Part shown: positions 1-8,359 of the stretch, piece by piece
Position numbering within the stretch: the first letter of the stretch is position 1
How the letters are laid out: every line of letters starts with the position of its first letter
From: an uncultured Rickettsiales bacterium
GTDB lineage: Bacteria; Pseudomonadota; Alphaproteobacteria; Rickettsiales; UBA1997
DNA: 34,504 nucleotides
Assembly (NCBI GenBank): GCA_948744995.1
Contig: CAPZCD010000003.1
Coordinates: 1 to 34,504 of the forward strand
Direction: 5' to 3'
The notes under the pieces: generated by a model
Database searches by the model: none
Told to the model about the DNA's origin: nothing
The model's input: the letters and a program-made list of their open reading frames with translations, nothing else
Program-made: the position numbers and the translations under genes

Positions 1-3000
1 CTAATCCTACTTTATTACTATTACTGTTATTATTCTTATTACCAATATAGTAGTTATATTCTCCACCTATGGTAAATGATATGGAGCCAATATTCTTTTT
101 ACTATCATTTAAATTAAAACTATGATTATAACTTAGGTTGGACCATAGTTCAAAAGTATTATTATTACTATTACTATATTTAATATTATTACTACTATCA
201 GCTATAAGAATAGAATTACTGTTGTTATCTGCTTTAATAATGTTATTATTACCAATAGCTATTCTATCAATTATAGTACTATTAACAGAATTAAGAATAA
301 CAGTTGAAGCTACTTTAGCTACTTCAGTTGGAGTAGAAGGTAATATATCTTCTATAACTTCAGTAATATCATTGATATTAGCATCATTACTACTATTATT
401 TAATAATTCTGCTATAGCTGATATAGTTTTATTCTCTTCTTCAGAATGTAATAATAGATTGTGTTCTATAGCTTTTTCCATAAGAGATAATATAGAATTA
501 TAGTTATTATTATTTAGAGATAATATCTCTTGTTTTATGTTACTATTAATAAATTCAGTTGGTTTTATTGGTTTTAGTTCTTCGGTTTTATTATATTTTA
601 CTGAATTTATTTCTTGAGATACCATACTATTAGCTATATTTGTACTTTCTTCATTATTATTATTTTCTTCGTTTCTATTTTCTTCTTTTGTACTATTATC
701 ATTTTCTGAACTCATTTCACTAGGTGTACTTTCTTTTGTTAGTATATATTTTCTATATTTTTTCATATTAATTAAATAATTATTATCTATATCCTCTTTT
801 AATACTAATCTAGTTTCTTTGGTTTTTTCTTTTTCTAAAGTTTCTGTATTATCTTCTTTTCTAATTTCTTCTTCAGTTTCATCTTTTTTTTCATATCTAT
901 TGTTGTTTTTTTGATTATTATCTTTTTTATTTTCTTTATCACTTGTTTCTTGAGATATCGTCATATTAGCAATTATTTCTGGGTTATTGTCTGTATCTTC
1001 TTTATTATTATTATTTATTGTTTCAATTTTTTCTGTGTTAATATCTTTCTTTTCTTCTTCTGAATTCATTTCAGTAGAAGATATACTTTTTGTGGATAAT
1101 TTATATCCTTTTTCATTAGGTTTATTTATTTCATAAAAGTTTTCTGGAATAATTAAATTATCATCTATATCCTCTTTTAATACTAATCTAGTTTCTTTAG
1201 TGGTTTCTTTTTCTTCAGTTTTTTTACTATCTTTTTTGTTTTCTTCTTTAGTTTCATCTTTTTTTTCATATTCGTTGTTGTTTTCTTGATTATTACTGTC
1301 TTCTTTATCTGATGGTTTAGTATCATCATCTGGAATATTACTTGTATTAGTTTCAGTATTATTTATATTTGTACCATTAGTTATTTGTGTATCAGATATT
1401 GAAGTATTACTGCTGTTAATATAGTTATTAATATCAGTATCATCTGGAATGTTTTCTTGATTAATTTTGCTCTTAGTTTCTTCTTCATTAATATTTGTAT
1501 CATCTAATTTTTGTGAATTACTATTTAAATTCTCTTCAGTTTTTTTATCATCTTCTTTATTTTCTTTGTTGTTATCTTTTTTACTATCATTCTTCTTAGC
1601 ATTAAAGCTAATATCATTTTTTCCAATTTCTAAGTTATCAGAATAATGGTTAATAGTAATACCACCAATACCAGCGGCACCATCAATTACTAAATTAACA
1701 ATACCATTAGCAACAACTGGATTATTACCTATAACATTAGCAGCTATATTAGCAATAACAGCCGAATTAATAAGTCTAATTCTTTCTTTGACCTCATCTG
1801 ATATAAAAAAATTTTCTATAAAAGTTTCAATTCCCATATCTAACGAAGCATTACCATTCACAATTATAGTTAATTTATTACCATCTGTTATATCTATTGT
1901 AGGATTGTTACCTACAGCTGTTAATTTACCCATTAGTTCTTTATTATTTACTGTTAAAAAAAATGTTACATCTGTATTTATTATATTAATCTCATTAATC
2001 TGAATTATATTAGTTCCTAATTTTACATTGAAAGAATTAGTTTTATCAAATTTATTATTCTCATTATCATCATAATCACTATAATTATTTGTCGTATCAG
2101 AAAATGTAAAGTTGTCATAATTTTGGTTTAAACCATTATGAATAGGTTCTGGCATCATGAACGCACTACCTGAACCACCACATACCGGTATAGCAGTAGA
2201 AAGATCTATATCTATATTGTTCTTTTCTGCTAAGTTAATATTATTTTTTTCTGATCCTGAATTTTCTTCTATTTCAGTAGAATCATCGTTATCATTACTT
2301 CTAATACCTCTGAAAGTTATGGTTGATTTTATATCGTCATTAGTACCTTGACTTATAATACTATGCTTTAATTTAATTTTGGCTCCATTGTTAGAATGGT
2401 TTGTAAAGTTAAGTTGTGAATTATTATTCATTACTATACCTATTGTGTTGTTTGTTGCTTTATCATTGCTTAATACAAAAGAAGGATTATCACCATACAA
2501 GTTAACATTTATTGTTCCACTATTTTCAATGATAACAGAGTATAAACCGTCTCTAAATCTAGGATCTATGGAAGAAATATCAGTATTTAATATTTTTCCA
2601 TTAGTAAAATTGATGTGTCCTTTGTTAATAGCATTAATTTTAAAACTAGGAGTTGTATAATTATTTTTTATAGCTATGTAATTACCATTAAAGTTTAAAG
2701 TAGAATTACTATAGAATATAGCATTATTTCTACCTTTAATTGTATTATTTTTAAAACTTAATATTTTCGTCTTCTCTGAACCAAAAGTTATAGTTCCAGA
2801 ATTATTAACTAGATTAGCATTTGTATATGATTTAATATTAATATCTTTTATATTTATAGTTTTACCGTAGAAATTAACAGTTGGAATACTATATTCCTTT
2901 AGAAATCTATCATTGTACAATAAATAAGCAATATCATCACTATTAATTTTAACATTATTAATGGCTAATATTTTCGTCTTCTTTGAACCAAAAGTTATAG

Positions 3001-4378
3001 TCCCAGAATTATTAACTAGACTAGCATTTTTAGATGATTTAATATTAATATCTTTTATATTTATAGTTTTACCGTAGAAATTAACAGTTGGAATACTATA
3101 TTCCTTTAGAAATCTATTATTGTACAATAAATAAGCAGTATCACCACTATTAATTTTAACATTATTAATGGCTAATATTTTCGTCTTCTTTGAACCAAAA
3201 GCTATAGTCTCAGAATTATTAACTAGACTAGCATTTGTAGATGATTTAATATTAATATCTTTTATATTTATAGTTTTACCATAGAAATTAACAGTTGAAA
3301 CTTCCTTTAGAAATCTATCATTGTACAATAAATAAGCAATATCACCACTATTAATTTCAACATTATTAATGGCTAATATTTTCGTCTTCTCTGAACCAAA
3401 AGTTATAGTCCCAGAATTATTAACTAGACTAGCATTTTTAGATGATTTAATATTAATATCTTTTATATTTATAGTTTTACCATAGAAATTAACAGTTGAA
3501 ACTTCCTTTAGAAATCTATCATTGTACAATAAATAAGCAATATCATCACTATTAATTTCAACATTATTAATGGCTAATATTTTCGCCTTCTCTGAACCAA
3601 AAGTTATAGTTCCAGAATTTATAATTAAAGAAGATTTTTTATTTGATTTAATGTAAATATTTTCTATAGAAAAAAATATACTATTAAAAATGATTAATGA
3701 ATTGAAATTATAAGACAGATCGTTGTTATTACAAATCAAATAGGCTTCATCATTATTATAAACTACTCTATTTCCAATAATTAATACATAGTCGGCTTCT
3801 ACAGTTATTTTTCCGAAATTTTTAAACAAAATACCATCCCACGTTAAATCAACCCCTATCACCCCAAATACAGAATTATTCTCTTGATTGTTAGAACCTA
3901 TATCTAGATTTATACCTTTGCCTGTTTCAATTCCGGTATTTGTTCCAGTAAATAATATATTTTTATTTGCTAAAGCATTAATATCTTCTTCTGTAGTAAT
4001 AGCTTTACCATTTATTAAATAATTAAAACTTAAATTAACTTCTGTTTTATCTTCTCCTTCTTCTGTATTAAATAAACTATTTATTACTTCTTTAGATAAA
4101 TATATTGGTTTGTCTCTTTCTCCTGTTGCTTCATTATAACCTCTTATTTCTGTTTCTTCTATTCCATCAGCTTTATAGGTTATATTAACTTTAACTCCTT
4201 CTTCTGTATTATCTTCATTATTATTAGTATCTGTATCTTTCTTTATGGTTAAAATACCATTAGCTATTGGTTTAATTGATGATTCTGCTGAAGCATAAAC
4301 ACGCTCCCCAACAGGCAAGCTTACCATCGTTGTTGTTAAACATATAACTTGTAGTGTCTTTTTAAGAAAATTTAACAT
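1..4378 (-). CDS. Giant autotransporter-like repeat surface protein, C-terminus cut by window edge
   Basis: I read this frame codon by codon from the ATG at 4378 down to base 1 and found no stop, so at least 1459 residues are encoded and the gene continues outside the window. The N-terminus has a signal peptide (basic MLNFLKKT, hydrophobic stretch, likely cleavage near VYASAE). It is followed by a beta-strand-rich passenger with 67/69-residue tandem repeats (about residues 265-540), an acidic Asn/Lys/Glu-rich linker (about 915-1300), and finally alternating residues such as FELWSNLSYNHSFNL and SISFTIGGEYNYYIG that resemble the first strands of an autotransporter beta-barrel. This order is that of type V secretion proteins such as rickettsial Sca antigens. 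The role is probably adhesion or another surface interaction, which is inferred. A promoter lies just upstream. The family assignment rests on architecture, since the barrel C-terminus is not visible. Confidence 0.8.
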   Translation of the reverse strand, partial: MLNFLKKTLQVICLTTTMVSLPVGERVYASAESSIKPIANGILTIKKDTDTNNNEDNTEEGVKVNITYKADGIEETEIRGYNEATGERDKPIYLSKEVINSLFNTEEGEDKTEVNLSFNYLINGKAITTEEDINALANKNILFTGTNTGIETGKGINLDIGSNNQENNSVFGVIGVDLTWDGILFKNFGKITVEADYVLIIGNRVVYNNDEAYLICNNNDLSYNFNSLIIFNSIFFSIENIYIKSNKKSSLIINSGTITFGSEKAKILAINNVEINSDDIAYLLYNDRFLKEVSTVNFYGKTINIKDINIKSSKNASLVNNSGTITFGSEKTKILAINNVEINSGDIAYLLYNDRFLKEVSTVNFYGKTINIKDINIKSSTNASLVNNSETIAFGSKKTKILAINNVKINSGDTAYLLYNNRFLKEYSIPTVNFYGKTINIKDINIKSSKNASLVNNSGTITFGSKKTKILAINNVKINSDDIAYLLYNDRFLKEYSIPTVNFYGKTINIKDINIKSYTNANLVNNSGTITFGSEKTKILSFKNNTIKGRNNAIFYSNSTLNFNGNYIAIKNNYTTPSFKINAINKGHINFTNGKILNTDISSIDPRFRDGLYSVIIENSGTINVNLYGDNPSFVLSNDKATNNTIGIVMNNNSQLNFTNHSNNGAKIKLKHSIISQGTNDDIKSTITFRGIRSNDNDDSTEIEENSGSEKNNINLAEKNNIDIDLSTAIPVCGGSGSAFMMPEPIHNGLNQNYDNFTFSDTTNNYSDYDDNENNKFDKTNSFNVKLGTNIIQINEINIINTDVTFFLTVNNKELMGKLTAVGNNPTIDITDGNKLTIIVNGNASLDMGIETFIENFFISDEVKERIRLINSAVIANIAANVIGNNPVVANGIVNLVIDGAAGIGGITINHYSDNLEIGKNDISFNAKKNDSKKDNNKENKEDDKKTEENLNSNSQKLDDTNINEEETKSKINQENIPDDTDINNYINSSNTSISDTQITNGTNINNTETNTSNIPDDDTKPSDKEDSNNQENNNEYEKKDETKEENKKDSKKTEEKETTKETRLVLKEDIDDNLIIPENFYEINKPNEKGYKLSTKSISSTEMNSEEEKKDINTEKIETINNNNKEDTDNNPEIIANMTISQETSDKENKKDNNQKNNNRYEKKDETEEEIRKEDNTETLEKEKTKETRLVLKEDIDNNYLINMKKYRKYILTKESTPSEMSSENDNSTKEENRNEENNNNEESTNIANSMVSQEINSVKYNKTEELKPIKPTEFINSNIKQEILSLNNNNYNSILSLMEKAIEHNLLLHSEEENKTISAIAELLNNSSNDANINDITEVIEDILPSTPTEVAKVASTVILNSVNSTIIDRIAIGNNNIIKADNNSNSILIADSSNNIKYSNSNNNTFELWSNLSYNHSFNLNDSKKNIGSISFTIGGEYNYYIGNKNNNSNSNKVGL
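792..1205 (-). repeat. Degenerate ~378-bp duplication in the acidic linker
   Basis: The segment encoding KETRLVLKEDID recurs at about 792-826 and 1170-1205 with an offset of 378 bp (126 codons). Both copies are followed by S/T-E-M-x-S-E motifs and preceded by Lys/Glu/Asn-rich sequence containing YEKKDET. This is an old in-frame duplication within the linker between passenger and barrel of the large surface protein. Confidence 0.7.
2762..3625 (-). repeat. Four in-frame tandem repeats of 201-207 bp plus a partial fifth
   Basis: The marker TATTTTCGTC/TATTTTCGCC begins at 2762, 2969, 3176, 3377 and 3578, giving periods of 207, 207, 201 and 201 bp (69, 69, 67, 67 residues). Units are nearly identical in DNA. 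The 6-bp length difference replaces YSIPTVNFYG by VSTVNFYG. Each unit contains the motifs SLVNNSGTITFGS, KILAINNV, AYLLYN, NFYGKTINIKDINIKSS. The copy starting at 3578 loses similarity after about 50 bp. This fits beta-helix rungs amplified by recent unequal recombination. Confidence 0.93.
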
Positions 4379-4415
4379 TAATCTAACTCAGATTATTATT
4401 ACAATTGATACATTT

Positions 4416-4443
4416 ATTATATCATATTTTTGATAACAATCAA
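4416..4443 (-). promoter_or_regulatory. Sigma-70-type promoter of the autotransporter gene
   Basis: On the minus strand TTGATT (4443-4438) is separated by 16 bp from a perfect TATAAT (4421-4416), about 37 bp upstream of the ATG at 4378. No good Shine-Dalgarno sequence lies between. The -10 context ATGATATAAT also occurs in the promoter of the barrel protein at 21046. Confidence 0.6.
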
Positions 4444-4465
4444 TAGTAAATTGAAAAAATAGATT

Positions 4466-4626
4466 TTAGTCCCAATTTTTTGATTATATATCTGTTTTAA
4501 TAATGTTATTAATAATTTTAAAATTATTTAATAAATTTCCTCCATATTTATTTATTCTTTTAATTAACTTAAAAAATCATTAAAAAATAGATATTAGATC
4601 TATTTAAAATAGCGAAATTGGATTAA
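4466..4626. mobile_element. Decayed MITE-like element with terminal inverted repeats
   Basis: The left end TTAGTCCCAATTTT and the reverse complement of the right end, TTAATCCAATTTCGCT, both match the terminal repeat seen at 14006-14200 (TTAACCCCAATTTCGCTTTT). No coding sequence lies between them. The interior holds an 8-bp hairpin (4585-4605) whose minus-strand copy runs into TTTTTT, a weak terminator candidate. The element fills the middle of the 508-bp gap 4379-4886; I see no gene in the remainder of that gap. Confidence 0.45.
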
Positions 4627-4886
4627 ATATTTTAAAAGTAAAGAGAAAGTGGTGGACAGTCTTACAATTAAGAAAAGATTTGCTTACCAATAATTGATAA
4701 ATCGCATAAAAACAATGGAATATAAAGCAAAATAACATAAGAATGAAAAAATTATAGCAAACACGAAATAGTTAGTAATTATTTAGTCAAATCAACCATT
4801 GGTAAACAAATCCTTAAAAAAATTAGTATTATTGTTATATCTTAGCTCAAAAATTACTCATTCTTTGACTTTTACAGTAACGTCAT

Positions 4887-5744
4887 TTAACTCTTACCAT
4901 TATCATCTTCTTCCCTGCTCAAAGTTTTAAATTTACCCTTAATTTTATCTTTTATATAAAGAAAAGATAGCTTAACCTTACCAAATAGATAGGCATTAAT
5001 TTTTTCTAACCCGTCCAAAAACTTATCTCCAAAGTAAACAAAATCTTTATTTTTTTCATTTTCAGCAACATCTAATGATAAGAATTTTGAACTTACAACC
5101 CTTGTCCCCGATAGTATGTCACTCATTATCAGCCCATCGGTTATGTAGTATATATCATACCAAAATAAGACAAAAATAATCAAAACTACAGCTATTAGAT
5201 ACGGATTAGTTATCTTTGTAAGATTTATCATAGATACAACAACTAAATTCCTCTTTGGTGCATAAATATGAAAATTTACAAATGATAACATTTGGAATAG
5301 CACCAATAGAAATGTTAATACCATAGGTAATGGCACCAAAATCGATCTAATTAACAATTTAAAAATACTTGGTTTTTCACCATTTTTTGCGTCTACAACT
5401 TTTAGAGACAGTATTTTTTGTCCCAAAGTTGAGGAATTTAAAAATACAGAGCACAAAAAATTATAAATTATTCCGCAAATACATACTGCAAATAGTGCCC
5501 ATAAAAAGTATATAAAAACTGGGCTGTTAACAATAAATCTAACATGGTGGTTTTTAATTCTGGTTATGTCGATATGACCAAAAATTTCATCAAATTCACT
5601 GAAAAAATCTTTGATAACTATCATTCTTTTTTTTGAAAAAATGATAAGTTGTAGTAAAAAAGTTCTGATAAAATTGACAAAAAATACATCAAGTAAAAAA
5701 CTTGTTACTCTTTTGTACCATTTAGCGTTGGTTATTGTTTTCAT
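4887..5744 (-). CDS. RDD-family integral membrane protein
   Basis: The 285-residue protein has an N-terminal segment (KWYKRVTSFLLDVFF, residues 8-22) fitting the RDD-family Arg/Asp signature. Two further hydrophobic spans are separated by the characteristic cytosolic stretch GQKILSLKVVDAKNGEKPS (near residues 129-147) followed by LIRSILVPLP. One more long hydrophobic span (about 180-197) precedes a charged C-terminal tail rich in Lys and Glu. RDD proteins are poorly characterised membrane proteins sometimes linked to transport, so no substrate is proposed. It is transcribed alone, downstream of the glycosyltransferase gene but separated by 290 bp that contain its own probable promoter. Confidence 0.8.
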   Translation of the reverse strand: MKTITNAKWYKRVTSFLLDVFFVNFIRTFLLQLIIFSKKRMIVIKDFFSEFDEIFGHIDITRIKNHHVRFIVNSPVFIYFLWALFAVCICGIIYNFLCSVFLNSSTLGQKILSLKVVDAKNGEKPSIFKLLIRSILVPLPMVLTFLLVLFQMLSFVNFHIYAPKRNLVVVSMINLTKITNPYLIAVVLIIFVLFWYDIYYITDGLIMSDILSGTRVVSSKFLSLDVAENEKNKDFVYFGDKFLDGLEKINAYLFGKVKLSFLYIKDKIKGKFKTLSREEDDNGKS

Positions 5745-5776
5745 ATATTTTTTATTTTTATAAAAATAATGGTGGA

Positions 5777-5804
5777 ATAATAAAAGTTTATTCTATAAAT
5801 TCAA
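5777..5804 (-). promoter_or_regulatory. Probable promoter of the RDD protein gene
   Basis: Minus-strand TTGAAT (5804-5799), 16-bp spacer, TATTAT (5782-5777), about 33 bp from the start codon at 5744. The match is moderate in A+T-rich DNA. Two perfect palindromes lie further upstream, at 5871-5884 (TAGATAATTATCTA) and 5920-5931 (ACACTTAAGTGT). Confidence 0.4.
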
Positions 5805-6034
5805 ATATTTTTGCGAAAAATGACTAACTATAATCTAATAACATTCAGATATTTTGGAATAAATTTAATGTAGATAATTATCTATATTAGCTAAAAGTTT
5901 ATTTTAGTGAGCTTTTTATACACTTAAGTGTGTAATGATAAATTACATTTTCTGTGAGTTATCTTTTTAATTATTATAAGGATATCTTACGGAATTGAAA
6001 AGTTTTAAAAAAGTAATTAAAATTAAACTATTTT

Positions 6035-7375
6035 TTATCCAAATGCCTTTAGAACAAGTTCAGCCAATTTCTTATCATTCATGACCGATGAATAATTTTT
6101 TATGTTATTACAAACTTCAATATATTCTTGACTATTTTTGTTAGATAATTCAATTATTTTTTTCGCAAATTTTGCGCGATTATCATACTCAATTTCAATT
6201 ATCGGTCTATAATTACATTGAGAATTAACACTCTCAATCATTTTTGTTTTGTAAGCAATAACAGGTTTATTAGAAACCAAAAGCGCTGGAATTGAGCCGG
6301 AGCCAGAAGAAACTTCAGTATATGGTGCGCACATTAGGTGCGCCATGCTAAAATACGTATTTAGATCTTTATCTTGAAATAAGCCCGTAATGTAAACTCT
6401 ATTATTTAATTTTAAGTTTTTAATTTTATCGTGTAATTTTCTTAATTCAATGTCGTCGGAACCTTTAGCAATCCCACCAACGATTAATAATTTATAGTTT
6501 TTTGGTAGTAGAGCTAAAATTTCACACATCTCGTCATGTCTTTTAGTGGAGTTTATAAAACCAAGCATCATCAAAACAATATCATCTTCAGACAAATCAA
6601 GTTGCTTTTTTATGTTATTCTTTAGTTTAAAGTTTATTTTTGTATTAGAGTTTATCTTGTAATGTTTCTTTATAGGGTCTATTCCAAGATTTACTTTTAT
6701 ATTAAAAATGGACATATCATTAATAATATCCAATGAATTTGCAATAAAATATACGTTATTAAGTTCAGAAAATTTTTTGGCTTTATCTATAATTGTAGTA
6801 GCTTCTTTTATATTTTTATTAAATAAGTCCAAAGCAAAAAATGAAGTATGTAAATATACTAATACTTTTATATGACCAAGTAAAGAAAGTTTATGAACAA
6901 CCTTGTAAAATATCTCAATATTATCTTGTAAAGAATAACTAGTACTATAAAAAAAACCAAATTCATGTTGTAAAATTACATAATCATATTTATAGCATTT
7001 GTTGGAAATTTCATCATAATACTTTACATTTTCTGCAAAACTGGAATTTCTTATAAGATTGATATCTATTGGCAGGACATCATTTTTATCTAAAATACGC
7101 AATTCGTTAAGTCCATTTTTCAAAGATTTACAAAAAGTTGCTATACCACAAATCTTATTATAAGTTGAAATTTGGACAAATTTTTTATTTTTGAATTTAT
7201 TAACATCTACTTTTGAAGTATCTAATAATAATTTTAAATCATCTCTACCTAAATTATCTTTTGCAAATAAAGATTTAAAAGTGCGTAAAATATCACTATA
7301 ATTACTATTATACTTTACAAATTCTCTTGAAACCCAATTGAGATTGTAAAATTTCTTCTTTAAAAATGTAAACAT
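6035..7375 (-). CDS. GT-B fold glycosyltransferase (GT4-like)
   Basis: The 446-residue protein has the two-domain layout of GT-B enzymes. The N-terminal half carries GIATFCKSL (near residue 77), typical of a Rossmann-like acceptor domain. The C-terminal half contains MMLGFINSTKRHDE (about 268-281), KLLIVGG, RVYITGLFQDKDLNTYF and CAPYTEVSSGSGSIPALLVSNKPVIAY, matching the nucleotide-sugar-binding region of GT4 family enzymes. No transmembrane segment or signal peptide is evident, so it is probably cytosolic. It starts 17 bp after the FkbM methyltransferase stop and is very likely co-transcribed. Together they suggest synthesis or decoration of a surface glycan; the donor and acceptor are unknown. 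Confidence 0.82.
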   Translation of the reverse strand: MFTFLKKKFYNLNWVSREFVKYNSNYSDILRTFKSLFAKDNLGRDDLKLLLDTSKVDVNKFKNKKFVQISTYNKICGIATFCKSLKNGLNELRILDKNDVLPIDINLIRNSSFAENVKYYDEISNKCYKYDYVILQHEFGFFYSTSYSLQDNIEIFYKVVHKLSLLGHIKVLVYLHTSFFALDLFNKNIKEATTIIDKAKKFSELNNVYFIANSLDIINDMSIFNIKVNLGIDPIKKHYKINSNTKINFKLKNNIKKQLDLSEDDIVLMMLGFINSTKRHDEMCEILALLPKNYKLLIVGGIAKGSDDIELRKLHDKIKNLKLNNRVYITGLFQDKDLNTYFSMAHLMCAPYTEVSSGSGSIPALLVSNKPVIAYKTKMIESVNSQCNYRPIIEIEYDNRAKFAKKIIELSNKNSQEYIEVCNNIKNYSSVMNDKKLAELVLKAFG

Positions 7376-7392
7376 ATTAGTTATAATTTTTT

Positions 7393-8322
7393 CTATTTTT
7401 TTATTCTTATATAAACATGGTTAAAATTAGGCCAAACCTTAATTCTTTCATACCCATAATCATTTAATAGTGAATTAACCTCTTCAAAATGATCGTCATA
7501 GCATTCTAGAATTATTACGGGACTATATTTTTTTAGTGTTTCTTTTGCTCCAACTAGAACTTTGTATTCATAACCTTCCACATCAATTTTAATTAAATCT
7601 ATTTTATCATCCTTAAAATTTTCTTTCATAAAATCATCTAACGTTGTAACATTAAAATCTCCATCATTATCTTGTTTTATAGAAGTACCGCCTATATTTG
7701 TTAGGCCAAAATAATAATTTTTATCTACAATTGAAGCTCTAATTTTTTCGTCACCAAGGCCTATGTTATTTATAGAAACATTGTTACTAGTTATACTATT
7801 TAATTCAATATTCTTTTTTAAGATTTCGTATGTATTAGTAACCGGTTCAAAAGCATAAACTTTTTTAACCTTTAATATTTTACTCCAATATAATGTATGA
7901 TTGCCTATATTTGCTCCTATATCAAGAACAACACTATCTTTGTCAAGGTATTTTACAGATTCATACAGTATATCATCTTGCTCAAAAAATTTACCAGTTT
8001 CAACTAAAACTCTTTGAATAGAATCTATTGGATAGTAAGGTACATAAAATTTAACGCCTAAAATATCGGCAACATTACCATTTTGCGCTATAGATTGCTT
8101 TAATATTGCCCTAAATGCTCTAGGATCAGTATTTGTAACATCAGCTCTTTCTTCCACTAAATTTATATTAGATTCACATTTAACATCACTTATTTCCTTT
8201 AATAAACTCATGTTAGACTTAACTAATTTTTTAAATCTCCGAAAATCAACATAACTAATTAACAATAATATTAAACATCCTGTTAATATAACGTTTGTAT
8301 AAAATTTCTCTTTTATTTGCAT
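7393..8322 (-). CDS. Membrane-anchored FkbM-family methyltransferase
   Basis: The 309-residue protein has an N-terminal transmembrane segment (about residues 10-26). A class I SAM-dependent methyltransferase domain follows, with VVLDIGANIGNHTLYW (131-146, motif I), VYAFEPVTNTYEILKKNI (motif II acidic residue in FEP) and IDLIKIDVEGYEYKVLVGA, all typical of the FkbM family. FkbM enzymes methylate hydroxyl groups on sugars or natural products. With a glycosyltransferase 17 bp downstream, O-methylation of a surface sugar is the plausible role (inference). It lies 37 bp downstream of infB in the same direction and may be read from the nusA promoter, which would be an unusual extension of that operon. 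Confidence 0.85.
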   Translation of the reverse strand: MQIKEKFYTNVILTGCLILLLISYVDFRRFKKLVKSNMSLLKEISDVKCESNINLVEERADVTNTDPRAFRAILKQSIAQNGNVADILGVKFYVPYYPIDSIQRVLVETGKFFEQDDILYESVKYLDKDSVVLDIGANIGNHTLYWSKILKVKKVYAFEPVTNTYEILKKNIELNSITSNNVSINNIGLGDEKIRASIVDKNYYFGLTNIGGTSIKQDNDGDFNVTTLDDFMKENFKDDKIDLIKIDVEGYEYKVLVGAKETLKKYSPVIILECYDDHFEEVNSLLNDYGYERIKVWPNFNHVYIRIKK

Positions 8323-8359
8323 AATATATAATACCCTATTTTATTAATAATAAAATTAT

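Noticed and set aside
138..2660. Plus-strand open frames within the first 4.4 kb (for example 138-503, 1788-2003, 2157-2351, 2379-2660)
   Set aside because: They are antisense to the continuous minus-strand autotransporter frame and consist of Leu/Ile/Ser-rich low-complexity sequence without ribosome-binding sites.
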